Shown: positions 11,670 to 24,800 of the stretch, piece after piece | How positions within the stretch are numbered: position 1 is the first letter of the stretch | Layout: each line of letters begins with the position of its first letter | DNA from: Eucommia ulmoides | Taxonomy: Eukaryota > Streptophyta > Magnoliopsida > Garryales > Eucommiaceae | Direction of reading: 5' to 3' | Length of the DNA: 64,000 nucleotides | NCBI GenBank assembly: GCA_016647705.1 | Contig: CM028339.1 | Coordinates: forward strand, 22,556,803-22,620,802 | Notes under the pieces: model-generated | What the model was told of the DNA's origin: nothing | Databases searched by the model: none | The model's input: the letters and a program-made list of their open reading frames with translations, nothing else | Translations under genes and position numbers: made by a program

Positions 11670-11904
11670 AAATTATTTTTGGATTGTTGTTAATATTATG
11701 AATAAGTAACTTGATTTTAATTTAGGCATTTATTTTTATTTGTAATTTTTGTGTTTGAATTTTGTTTGTTTTGCGAGGTACTTGAGATGACTTATCAACA
11801 AGTCCTCTTGAAGTTTTCTCAACAAGATTTCGAGCCGTTCTATTGTGCTTGTGAACGATATAAGGAAAGTCCCATTGTGCTTATCAATTACGAATACAGT
11901 GCGG
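11670..11904 (+). pseudogene. gag leader remnant of the gypsy element
   Basis: Near 11785-11870 the + strand reads TYQQVLLKFSQQDFEPFYCA then CERYKE. This resembles the Tat-type gag start also seen at 59096 (LDQQVLLHFFQWDSELFY). It breaks off where the PGAP1 upstream duplication begins. Confidence 0.45.
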
Positions 11905-13081
11905 ACTGAGGTGGGTATGTGATTTTCCTCAACCAAATCGCCGTAGTTCCTCAATGGGACTTTCGTTTCTCTTTTAGATGGGGAGAAGGAAAGCCGTATA
12001 TTGATTTGATGTCTTGAGGATTATAACCCTAATTTTTCTATATATATGGCGTGATTAGGATTCCCATAATTACCTAATCATCCACATAATAAATTGGTAT
12101 GTACACATTTAACCCACATTATTTTGAGCAGTCTATAGGGCTTACCCAAATTAATTAGATCACTTAATTTCAGTCTATTAAATTTAAATAACTAATGTAA
12201 TTAAATTAATAATATGTTGCCTAATATAAATTAGGAAACAAGATTTCCTAACATCCATATCTCACCTGTATGCGTACAGTCAAAACCAAAGCTATTCTCT
12301 AGCCTAACCCAATTTTGTTTCGGTATTCGGTCCTACCAAACGTAGCCTAAGCTCGTTCACTCAAGCCACTCGGCACCAACCATGGTTCAGGTCTGAGCCA
12401 GAGCGTGTCAATCTTCATGCTCCGATATCTCTTACTGCCAAACTTCAATCTCAAATTTCTCCCTCTCGTTGGATCTTCAATCTCGACTGCAGTCACACTA
12501 TCGAATCTTCGGTCTCTCGCCACTGATCTCCGATCAGGCTTTCCGGCACATTTCTACTATCTGGATTTGTCCTCTCTCTCTATGTCGCTCGCTGATTGTC
12601 TTTGAAATTCATCATCTGCTAGTTGGTTCTGGTTTAGGATTGGGACTTATGCATGCACCTTAAGATACGTGAGTTGACTGAATTCGACGAAGGATGAATT
12701 TTGTTTGAATTCGAAGTGAAAAATAAATAAATACAGGGTCTCAGAGCCAAATTTAAAGTTGGAGTTCTGGTTGCGAGTTCGGTATGGATCGGTCTTGTTG
12801 CGTTGTACGGTCTGCTTAAGCCATTGTCGAACGGATATGTCATGACATACATGTATCCCACATATATTCCCATCTCGTCGCCGACAAATGTTTCTGCCGC
12901 GAAGTATGGGCTGTATTTGTATCACGAAGGATGGAGGAAAATCGATTTCGACGAGTATCTTAAGAGTCTCAGCGATGTTCCTATTTTTTTCATCCTGGCA
13001 ATGGTGGCAGCTACAAACAGGTAAGACCATACCTATAAATTTTGATGAACGTTTCCCTTGTTTGCAACTCTTCGCCACGGG
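11905..13081 (+). repeat. tandem duplicate (distal copy) of PGAP1 upstream region and exon 1
   Basis: This region and 13375-14553 are the same sequence with an offset of about 1470 bp. The match begins inside a copia LTR, runs through the LTR end (TCCTAACA) and the PGAP1 5' region, and stops about 60 bp into intron 1. Few indels are visible. It is the copy farther from the gene and is degenerate (see 12731-13020). Confidence 0.9.
12731..13020 (+). pseudogene. pseudo-exon 1 of PGAP1
   Basis: This is a copy of PGAP1 exon 1. The start codon is changed from ATG to ATA (ATACAGGGTC here, ATGCAGGGTC in the functional copy). A single C is missing in the IPGNGG-coding stretch (ATCCTGG here, ATCCCTGG there), so the frame is lost just before the donor. 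The exon-intron border CAG/GTAAGACC is kept, so a cryptic spliced transcript is possible, but it could not supply the normal N-terminus. Other differences are mostly single substitutions. Confidence 0.9.
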
Positions 13082-13213
13082 TGTTAATGTTTTTCCCCAT
13101 GATTTTCAGAAATAATCAAATTTTAATGGAGAAAACACAAATCCTAAAATTCTACGAACTTGAAAAACTTAGGAACCCTAATGATTCAACATGAAGTAGG
13201 CTATGATATTACT
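13082..13213. other. spacer between the two duplicate copies
   Basis: This is 132 bp with no counterpart after copy 2 that I can see. It lies between the end of the pseudo-exon copy and the start of the copia LTR. Confidence 0.5.
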
Positions 13214-13723
13214 TGTTAGGATTTAATCCCTATAGATCTAGATTAATAATACATATGTCAACATGTCAGATCATCAAGAATTCTATAAATATGTAAATCG
13301 CAACCTGGATCCATTATGATTGATCGTCTACCGATGCGGAAATCCTGAGACGATCGATCATGAATAGGGCATAGATCGAGATGGGTATGTGATCTTCCTC
13401 AACCAAATCGCTTTAGTTCTTCAATGAGACTTTCATTTCTCTTCCAGATGGAGAAAAGGGAAGTCGTATATTGATTTGATGCTTTGGAGGCCATAACCCT
13501 AACTTTTCTATATATATATGATGTGATTAGGATTCCCATAATCTCTTAATCAGTACATAATATATTGGTATCTACACATTTAACTCACATTATTTTAAGC
13601 AGTTTACAAACTTACTCAAATTAATTATATTATTTAATTTCTCTCCATTAAATTTAAATAACTAATATAATTTAATTAATAATATATTGCCTAATATAAA
13701 TTAGGAAGCAGGATTTCCTAACA
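13214..13723 (+). mobile_element. copia-type solo LTR just upstream of PGAP1
   Basis: It has inverted terminal sequences TGTTAGGA and TCCTAACA and is 510 bp long, with no coding domains. The flanks TTACT and TTTAT do not form a clear target duplication, as expected if the region was later rearranged. Its 3' two thirds is also present in the distal duplicate, ending at about 12252. It ends 480 bp before the PGAP1 ATG, so it may contribute to that gene's promoter. Confidence 0.75.
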
Positions 13724-14553
13724 TTTATATCTCACCTGTATGCGTACAGTCAAAACCCAGAGCTGTTTTCTAGCCTGACGCAATATTTTTTGGTATTCAG
13801 TCCTACCAAACGTAGCGTAAGCTCGTGCGCTCAAGCCACTCGGCACCAACCACGGTTCAGGTCCGAGCCAGAGCGTGTCGATCATCACGCTCCGATATCT
13901 CTCACTGCCAAACTTCAATCTCAAATTTCTCCCTCTCGCTGGATCTTCGATCTCGACTTCAGTCGCACTATCGAATCTTCGGTCTCTCGCCACTGATCTC
14001 CGATCAGGCTTTCCGGCACATTTCTACTTTCTGGATTTGTCCTCTCTCTCTGTGTCGCTCGCTGATTGTCTTTGAAATTCATCATCTGCTAGTTGGTTCT
14101 GGTTTAGGATTGGGACTTATGCATGTACCTTAAGATACGTGAGCTAACTGAATCCGACGGAGGATGAATTTTGTTTGAATTCGTAGTGAAAAAAAGAAAG
14201 AAATGCAGGGTCTCAGAGCCAAATTCAAAGTTGGAGTTCTGGTTGCGAGTTCGGTATGGATCGGTCTTGCTGCGTTGTACGGTCTGCTTAAGCCAGTGTC
14301 GAACGGATGTGTCATGACGTACATGTATCCCACATATATTCCAATCTCGTCGCCGGCGAATGTTTCGACCGCGAAGTATGGGCTGTATTTGTACCACGAA
14401 GGATGGAGGAAAATCGATTTCGACGAGCATCTTAAGAGTCTCAGTGGTGTTCCTGTTCTTTTCATCCCTGGCAATGGTGGCAGCTACAAACAGGTAAGAC
14501 CATACCTATAAATTCTGATGAACATTTCCCTTGTTTGCTACTCTTCGCCACCG
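13375..14553 (+). repeat. tandem duplicate (proximal copy) with functional PGAP1 exon 1
   Basis: Partner of 11905-13081. This copy holds the intact ATG at 14203 and the uninterrupted first exon. The 13724-14202 stretch is the probable promoter and 5'UTR; I saw no clear TATA box outside the LTR. Confidence 0.9.
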
Positions 14554-17500
14554 GTACTGACTTTTGATATTATTTTTCTTCTTCGGTAATTGAAATACTA
14601 AAATTTATTTGGCCGCAAAGGCAGCAAGAACCACTCAAGAAAAGAAGGAACAGAATAAGAACATCACATGCTTGGGCAGAGTATTTCTTTTCCATAGCTA
14701 ATCTTAGTTTAACAGTAGCAGCTTTATGTAGTTGGAGCAAATTTTTGCATTAAGTTGGTCTGTTGAATCTCTCGCTGTCTCTCTATTGTGAATCCTAGAG
14801 AGCTCAGATCGAATGGGTCTACCGATTTGGCTTGGAATCAAATGAAGGAAACTGATGCAAATTTACTGAGAAAATTGATTAATAGTTTCGACGTCCAGAT
14901 CAATGTTCCAAATATAAAGTCAATATCCCCCAACCAATTCAGACTCTTGCACAGGAGGAGAAAAAAACCAAATCAGGTTACCTGTTTGGGGGTCAATATA
15001 TTAATAAGCCAGTGGATTTCAACTCCAGCTAGAATAGTCTTGATAAATTCTTATTTCTCATAGTTTCAGTTTTCTAAATTCAAAACATCATACTCCACAA
15101 ATATCAGCATGTAAAAATTGCATTCATTTTTTAGGAGCTGAAACCTCAAGAAGTTCACAATGAATCAATAACCAATGATTTATAACTTCTAATCTCACCC
15201 AAACTGATGTTGTGCTAGATGATGCGAAATATTTATTTATGTACCGATCGCCTATGTGTTTGTATGATGCCCATCACTTGTTGATTTATGATGATAGAAA
15301 GTGTAACATTATGCATGGAGATACTCCAGTGCCTAAATTATTATAATTCTTTTTGTAAGTCTAGTGCCTATATTTTCCTCCCTAATTCTCTGTGACTATT
15401 TCATAGGTCAGATCACTGGCAGCAGAGTGTGATCGGGCTTATCAAGGAGGCCCACTAGAGAAAACATTCTACCAAGATGCTTCAGTATCTCCTGATGAGG
15501 GAGGAGTAAATATTGATTTAGCTGGCCTTCAATTGCCCACCCAATATACTAGCATGCTTGACTGGTTTGCTGTCGATCTTGAAGGTGAACATTCTGCAAT
15601 GGATGGCCGGATACTTGAAGAACACACAGAATATGTAGTATATGCCATTCACAGGGTATCACTTTTATCATTTTTGTATAAGTTACCTGAAATTGTGTAG
15701 GAGGATTGATTACAGTGTGAATCTGGATTAATTTCAAGTTATCTTTCTTATAGAGTGAACAGAGATATGCTAATTCTGTACTTACCCCGATTAGTTATTT
15801 TTTGTTCAATTTTCTTTTTCTTTTTTTTCTTTTTTTTTTTCTGCTTTTCCATCAAATATTTTTGTGTTCAAGGACAAGTTAGTACTTGGCAATATAATTT
15901 TAGTTCGTTGAGATAGGGAGTTATTGATATGTTGCTGTATCCTTTTTTTTTTCTTCCCGAAAATATGTCAAAACCGCATTATCATCTATTGCTGTTGTAG
16001 TTTCCATGTTGCTACTTAAATTTTTCTCCACAGAATTCTTCACCCATCGTCCTCTTCCAATTCAAATGCTTCAGTAATGTGCTTTCCTTTTATTGGATTG
16101 TAGTGTTACAGTATCATGTATTGCCCTAGGACTTCTACTTATCATTCTTGAATTACTCAGCTTTAAACTATTCATGGAACTTTCTGCATCTCTATTTTTT
16201 GACTGTAGCATTTTCTGTTTATCAAAAAAGAAAAAGAAAAAGAAAGAAAATGAAGTTCTTGAATTGAGATGGCAACTACAAATTTCATGTTTGCAGCATA
16301 CTAGGCATTGTCCAACTCTATAAGTATCATGTGATAGCAAGAACACTAAGAAGGGTTAGGTTGAACTGTGCTGACTCTTGCTATCTCTCTCTATCAACCT
16401 AAACAATTTATGATATTGCCATTCTTTTTTTCATTCCTAAACTATTTTTCATTCTTATAGATTCTAGATCAGTATAAAGAGTCATATGATGCTCGAGTGA
16501 AAGAAGGAGCTGCAGTGTCTGGAAGTCTGCCAAAAAGTGTTATATTGGTTGGTCACTCTATGGGTGGTTTTGTTGCCAGAGCAGCTATTGTCCACCCAGG
16601 GCTGAGGAAGTCAGTGGTTGAAACTGTTGTAACACTTTCAACTCCACACCAGTGAGCCTTGGAAACTCTTCTTTTTTTCCCTTTGTTAATTTTTAACCTG
16701 ACCTTTCAAATCTTCCTCTTATTAGTATATGAGATTCACTTGCTTTTCTCAGGTCACCTCCTGTTGCATTGCAGCCATCACTGGGTTACTATTATGCACG
16801 TATAAATGAGGAATGGAGGATGGGATACCAGTTTGAGGCCTCTGTACCAGGACAATATGTATTGAATCCTTTACTCTCGCGTGTTGTCATCGTCTCCATT
16901 TCAGGAGGTTATCATGATTACCAGGTATTTGATTATTCTTTTTTATTCCTTAAATTTTGTTACTTTGGTGGAATCTATTGGCTGCTTGGTTGAGTAGTAT
17001 CTTGTAATTTGTTATTACAATGAATGGGGCTTTACATTTACACTTACTTTTCGAATTGTGGCCGGCCAGTTTGGTTTGCAATGTTCCTGTAGATAATTCT
17101 GGGAGTTGTGTATGGACAATTGATAAACTTAGCAAAAACATTCTTAACCTTCTTAGACTAATTTCCATGCAAATTATTATCCAATTCCTATTTGCTTCAC
17201 TTAAGTTATTTCACGTTACTGAGTTTGTATATTGTTTTTACTGAATGCAGGTAACTTGTTTTGGTGTATGATGTTTGAGTTTTATTGTTTTGCTTTGGAA
17301 ACATCAGCTGTCCTTCCTTGAATTGATTGCTCTTCTGGATGAAGCTGATCAATGTTGTAAAAGGCGAATGCATGAGGCAAGGCATGCACTTTGATGCGTG
17401 GGGCTTAGGCTCCATATTTTTTTTAAGAAGATTATTTTGATTATTTTTTTACAATTAAAAGTAAGATGCTTGAACAAATATTTTAGAACACTTGAAGTTA

Positions 17501-20500
17501 TGCCCCAACACCCTAGGCTCATACGCCTCAAACCCCCATGGACTTAGCCCCAAGATGAGTCCCGGGCACTTCGTGAACGGTTGAACGCCATGCACAACAT
17601 TGACCCTGGTAAAGAAATTTTGCATAGGCATTCATGTTCTAAAGACGATATAGTTGTTTTTCTTGTTTACTTTCACCTCATATATGCTTTCTTTTTATTT
17701 AATGCAAAGTTGATTTGGTGTGTGCATGTCAACCACTTCCGGGTTTTGATCTTTAGGTACGTTCGAAGTTAGAATCCCTTGATGGCATTGTGCCTCCAAC
17801 CCATGGTTTTATGATTACCAGTACAGGAATGAAGAATGTGTGGTTGTCAATGGAGCACCAGGTTATCTTATGGTGTAATCAACTAGTTGTACAAGTAAGT
17901 GATATTTACTTTTAATGAAGCCATTATAATTGTACATGAATGATTTTTAATTCTCTGTCAATATTTCAGGTATCTCACACACTTCTGAGTCTGATAGACT
18001 CTAGAACAGGTCTACCATATACTGATACACAAAAACGGCTTGCAGTATTCACAAAAATGCTTCATAGCGGAATACCACAAAGTTTCAATTGGTTGACACA
18101 ATCACAATCATCTCGGCACTCAGCAAACATTCTTCACAAGAATGGTGAAGACGAGGCAGGTACTGAGCTCATTTTATTATTTAAAAGAATTTAATCATGT
18201 ATGCATTGCATTAGTCTGCTGGATTTATTTTTAGTCGGCAGAAATCATGAACAGACATTGACAGTATTTTTCAGCAATGGGCCTGAAATCTTCAAAAAAA
18301 AAAAATCCATGTCTTTGAATGGAACGCAAAGTTTTGTAGTGAAATGTTCATAATTGGTTTATCATTTTGCAGCATCCCAGGTGCAAGTATTTTCGTCTTG
18401 TCCCAATAATGTTCATTGGAGTGATGATGGACTTGAAAGGGACCTTTACATTCAGACACGAACTGTCACTGTTTTAGCTATGGATGGGCGGCGCCGGTGG
18501 TTGGACATTCAGAAACTGGTTAGCCCTAAAGTCGTCATTTTCTGCGCAGGACTGGATACCTTATTTTGTTATTTTTTTCTTCTCTGTAAAGCAATATGCA
18601 AGTCTTAATTATCTCATGGTCATATATTTCTTTATTCCATTTTTATTTATTTATTTTTAAAATTTTCTTCTTTCCATAACCAACGCTTTCTGGGCAAGGT
18701 TTTAAAAATTGTCACAGGTTGGACCTATGAGGGTGGAAAGTAGATTGATGCTTAAAATGTTAGTTCTAGAATCCAGATAAACTTGACCTTCTTGAAATGG
18801 AATATATATTGCATAATTTGCTTTAACTCTAGATATTGCTTCACTACCTTCTGTGTTTATGGAATTAAAAAGTTTTAGGGTGCTGTTGTGCATTATAACG
18901 TCAATTATATTTCAAAGACAAGATGATATAAGGTTTTTTTTTTTCTTTTTTTTCTTTTTTTTCTTAAACTTTGTGATAGGGGTCAAATGGTAAAAGCAAG
19001 TTTATATTTGTAACAAATCTTGCTCCTTGTTCTGGGGTTAGACTTCATCTTTGGCCTGAAAAGGGAAGTTCGGCTTCAGACTTGCCCTTCAGTAAAAGGG
19101 TTATAGAAATCACATCAAAGATGGTGCAAATTCCATCAGGACCAGCACCAAGGCAGGTAGGATCTTATACGTGTGATAGTTCATAAGGGAAAGTTTACAT
19201 TCAATTGCATCTTACCTTTTTTATGGAGTTGCATCTTTCGTTTAAGATTAGTTAATGAATCAAATTTATATGATATTTGGTTTAATTGCTCATGTAGAGT
19301 ATTTGTATTTTATGTTTCTTATAGATTGAACCAGGTAGTCAGACCGAGCAAGCATCTCCATCTGCTATTTTTTGGTTGGATCCTAAGGACATGCATGGTT
19401 TCAGATTCTTGACAATCTCGGTTGCACCTCGACCGGTATTGTTGTATTTATCTTTTTCTTTCTTTATTTATGTATCAATCCTTGCATGAACATATTCATT
19501 CTTGGATATTTTAGCTTCATTTGATTAACAGTCGATTGTGCAACCTATTGGAATGTCTTTCAGTATTTTTCATCTAGTGAATTCCTCAACTTTAAGCTTT
19601 TTGAAGGGTTGAGTATCTACTAAGGACGGAAGGAATTGGAGTGGGGGGATGGAAAGAGTGTAGCATACAAAGAGTGATATTGTATGAGAAACAGTATCGC
19701 AAAAGGTATTTTCTGGACGATCCCTGGGTGAGCACTAAGGCTGTGCATAGTAGAAATGCCCCTAGGCTATGGGTGGGGTGAAATGCTCTTTGGGCGGGCG
19801 CCCCAGACTTTTGGGTGTAACCTTGAGCATAAAAAATGGGCAAAGCCCTAGGCTTGGGGCGTAAAACCAATGTGCTTTGTAATTTTTTAATTTTTTTATT
19901 TCAATAAATTAAATGTTAATTAAAATTATGTTACTTAAAGGTTTGAACTAAGGTTAGCCTTTAACATAATTCAAGTTACAATTCAAAAATAACCCTAAAA
20001 TACAGTTAAAAGTCTTCATTAAATAGATATTTCTAACGAGGATTGAACTTGCATCGTTGCTTATTTACTGTCCATCACCCTATAAAAGTTTTTATTTTTT
20101 ACTTTGTCTGTAACTTACCATAAATTTTGACATATGTAGTCCATTGTCTTTTCTGAATAGGCAATCTTATATATTTTTTCTACTATTGTTTTTTCTATTA
20201 TTTGCAGGTATTTTTTTTTAATTCTTATATATATATTTAAAATATTAAAAATTCATATTTTATGGGATTACGCCCCACGCCTTAGGGCGTATGCCCCTCC
20301 CCGGACTGATTAAAATGCCGCGCCTCACACCCGCGCCTTTTACAACACTGATGAGAAAGAATAATTGCTTATTCTGGCGTGTTTCTCCAGTGCTTGAAAT
20401 TTAATAATCTTTCCTTGTTCTAGTGTTTATGGCCGGCCCAAGTCCTAAACTTTTTTGTGGTGCCTATTGAGGTTTCTCTCTTTCAATTTTATGTTGAGTC

Positions 20501-21777
20501 CGTAATGGTCTGATTTCAAGTATATAGCCTCCTGTTAATGTACATGTATACATCTAGAGGGTCACGCCAATGATGTGTTGTTTTATACATTGCTGACATT
20601 GGGTGTCTTCTTTTACGGATCCTCTTGCAACTTGTTTGCATAATTGATTCGAAATATTATTATCCTTTCCTGTATCTTCATGAGTTCTTTTTCTTGTTCA
20701 GCAATTTCTCTATCTCATGCTTTTCCAGCTTTAATTGATTCAAAAGATGATTTATATTTTCCTATGTGGTTATGAGTTCTTTCTTTCTTGGTTTGGGAGT
20801 TCTCTTTGTCTCATACTCTGCCTCACACCAGCTAGCACCAACAAACATCAGTTTCCAGTTCTTATGTGCAAAAGACTGGCAAATATGCCTTTCCTCACCC
20901 ATCATTTGGACTTTGGAGGGGAGTATTGGGGATATATAATCCGAGAGCAACAACTTTCTTGTGTTTTCTCATATGAATTGTGCATGAAAAGTTCTATGAT
21001 TTTTTTTTATCCCGAAGGGTTGGTCATACCAAGTATTTCTGTGGTGCAGATTGAACTTTCAGTTGTTAAGGACTTTCAGCTGTTTAAGTTAATATATCTT
21101 GTGTCATGTTTGTATCATATGCTTTTGCTACGTTTGATCAGCTCCACTTAACTAAGCTTTCAGCCCATCTACTAAGTGTTGGCTATGGAAGTGTCTGCCT
21201 TACCCTTGCACATCAAAGACCTATTAAATGCCACTTATTTTTATCTTCCAAGTTACTTCTTTTGCCACGCCATTACATGCCAAGCACTTTTAAGTATTTG
21301 AAAATGACTCATATTATAGATTCCCTTGTGAATTGATTTATTGATAAGTTAATGCTGTAAATTATGCTTGATAGAAAGCCCCTTTTCTCTTCTTTTCCAA
21401 ATAATATAGACGCTTTCTTTTCTCAGTATGACCAACATCAATGTGTTTACTTTTAAAAAAGTTGAGCAATTGACATACAAGGACTTTCTGGTTCTCACAG
21501 GCTATTTCAGGCAGACCACCCCCAGCTGCTTCCATGGCAGTTGGACAGTTCTTTAATCTAGATGAGGGTGAAAGGGAGTTCTCTTCTTTGTCATTTCTGC
21601 GTTCGATGTATTCTCGAAAGGTAGGTATTTCAAGTAACTTCTCATTGCAGAATGATGAATAAATGGTTAGAAGCTCCGAAAAACATCTTTGAAGCACGGA
21701 CACACGCATGTCATGTCCGACACGGGGATGTGGCAAATTTGAAAAATATCGGAATATGGGAACAGTTAGGATACTAC

Positions 21778-21816
<39 letters not shown>

Positions 21817-24800
21817 TTAGTTTTAATATATATATATATATATATTAAAATTAATATTAATTCTCATATCATTTAGAACCCCAACAAATTTCACAAAATT
21901 TTAAATTGTCGACTAGCTTAATTTAACAAATAACAAAATGTCAGAAAAAAAATTAACTATTCACAGAAAATTTATATATGGAGGGAGGCAATTGGTAGGC
22001 AAGGGGCATAATATACTTAACAAAAACAACTATTTTTGAAATTCATAAATCATTTATATTACGGGTAAAAAAACCACTACATTAGAAGATAATTCTTCTA
22101 TATATTTAATATTAAAATCAGAAAAAAGTAAGGGCTGTATTATTAATTTTATTTTACATGGAGGTGTATCTAGTAGTTTTTAGATGTGAAGGGGTCTGAG
22201 TGATTTTGTTCCCTTGCATTTTTTAACCTTTATTTATTTACATTTGTTACTCTATATGTTTTTAAAATATTAAATACTACCCTACTGTGTCCCTTTGGTG
22301 TTCACGCGTGTCCCTTATGTGTCCGATTTGAAATTTAAATTTTAAGTCTCCAGGGCACCCCAACACATGTCCCGTACATGCCTCGCTGTGTCTACCATGT
22401 GCACGTGTCCGTGTCCGAGACGTGTCTAGTACGCATACGGAAACCTTTGGACAAGTGTCCGTGCTTCATAGATCTGGGTGATTCAGTTTATGGATAATTT
22501 AGATTTTAATCAAAGTGACCGACTTTCGACCTCAACTTTTCGTAACTGTTACAGGAAATGATATTGGAGGAGGATCATCCTCTTGCACTTAATATATCAT
22601 TCTCGATCAGCTTAGGCCTTCTACCCATTCAATTGTCTCTAAACACTATAGGCTGCGGAATTAAAAAGTCAGGACTTCCTGATGAGGATGCTGAAGAAGT
22701 GGAAACTAGTAGTAAGGATTTTTCCCCTTTTCTCTCAATAGTAAAAATTGTTGTTTTTATCTTCATGATTCTAAATCCTAGGTAGTTAGGTTCTAATGTT
22801 CTAATGCTTGTAATCTGTTCATTACTTTCTAATACTATTGTGCTGATTGCCATTTGTGGATTATCGTATGTAATTCTTACGATCACGTGCTGCTAGCAGG
22901 CTTCATTTTTTCTCATCCATGTTTAACTTTTTTGGAAAAGAGAGGAAAATATATTGTAGATAGAAGATTACAATCTTATCTTAGCATACATCAAAAGATC
23001 CTTCCATTTTTCTTCCTCAAGTATGCAGGTAAAATGAAATAAAGATCTAACCTGCCAACAACAGTTTTGTTTCCACCATTTTTGCTTTTTCACTTTGTGA
23101 TTTCCTGATGTCTACTAACTAAAAACAATTGATTTTTAAATGTTTATCTCATGCCATAGCCCAGGTAAGAAATGCTGAAATGCTACCTTTTAGGCTTTAA
23201 AAGAAGCAAACTCTTTTGGTTTAAGAAGTCACTGACTTTGACATTGGTCCCACTCAGAATAGGCTCAATTGTGATCTTTTAAGAAGTTGAAAATTCTGAA
23301 CAACGAATACATTCTGGATTATGACATTCTCAGATGGTTTGCAGATGCCTCTCCTCTTCAGGAATCTTAATATGAGACCTCTACAGCATGCCTTTTATGA
23401 ATTATATACTCTCTCCAATTCAACTTTACCTTCATCATTGTCAATGTTCAATGTTTACGATAGCTCTTACTTTAACAATAACCTTCCTCAAAGCTCCTCT
23501 GGTCTCTGTTCTTTTGTGGCATAGCCTATCGATGACCTAAACTATCCATCTATATGAAAATCTCGAAAGCCTTCTCTATAACCACTGGTTGTGGATCAAT
23601 TAGTAGTTGAAGCATTTCGGAAAACAGAAATTCTTAAATATTGCTCAATTAATCAATTTCTTATATGATGATAATTCCCCTTAGTAAACACGTGTTTATT
23701 TGGAAGTTGCCTTACTTGTAAAGATGCTTATCACATCAGCTTAACTTCTTGAATGAACCCTCTCTTCCCAGTTCCCACTGATATCGCAACATGCTTTTTC
23801 ATAGGAAAAGAATATTTTGTCTTGTTCCATTGAAACTATACTTTCCAGATGATATAGCCCTGACAAATAGGTTAAACAACGAAGAAAATCACCTTAATAA
23901 CAAGGCTAATAAACGCAATAAAAGAAACTACCATATTGATCAACATGACCCAAAAGTGATAAAGATAAATAATAAACTGAACTAAATATTTCAATACTCC
24001 CCCTTCTCCTGAAATAACTCTCTCTCGAATAAAGTGAATATCAACTTTGATGTGTTTTGTTTTCTCATGGAGGATTGAGTCAAAAAGTAACGTGATGATA
24101 GACTTATTATGATAAAACAACATAGACGAGTCTGTAATTGGAAATCCCAACACAGGCAAAAGTGAATGGAGCCAAAGAAGTTCACAAGTTCCCATTCCCT
24201 GAGCCATAACGCGATACTCAGCTTCTGTGGAGGACCAGGAAACGGCTGCTTCTTTCTTACTCTTCCACGAGATGAGATGATTATCGCGGGAGATTCTCTA
24301 ACCCGAGGTAGAATACACATCACTCTTTGACCCTGTGTAATCGGCATCTGTAAAGTAGAGTAGGAGAGTTCATCCTGTGCACCTGTCACATAGAAGAGAC
24401 CAAGGTCTGGATAAGTGTTGATGTATCGAAGGTTGTGGCAGACATGCGTCCAGGTCAGAAATGCGAGGTGATTGCATCAATTGGCTTAAAATACTCATGG
24501 CATTTGTAAGATCTGGCGTCGTGTTGGTCAAGTTGATGACAACCCACAAGTCTCTGATATGCTCCGTTAGTAATTGCCCTGATTTTGCTGTCAACTTAAG
24601 GTTTGGGTCTATAAGAGTAGAGATAGGTTTTGCGCAGGCATACCTGTATTCTGATGCAAGTCAAATAGAGATATATCCTGGTGAGACCAAGCAAACCTCA
24701 ATACCAAGTACTGGAGTGGACCCAAATCCTTAATGTCAATTTTTTTTCCAAGATCATTCTTTACTCGAAGAATACTCGATGCATCATCTCAGGTAATGAT

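Noticed and set aside
12803..13024. Duplicate PGAP1 exon as a functional alternative first exon
   Set aside because: Its start codon is lost and a one-base deletion breaks the frame before the donor; only a non-coding role is plausible.
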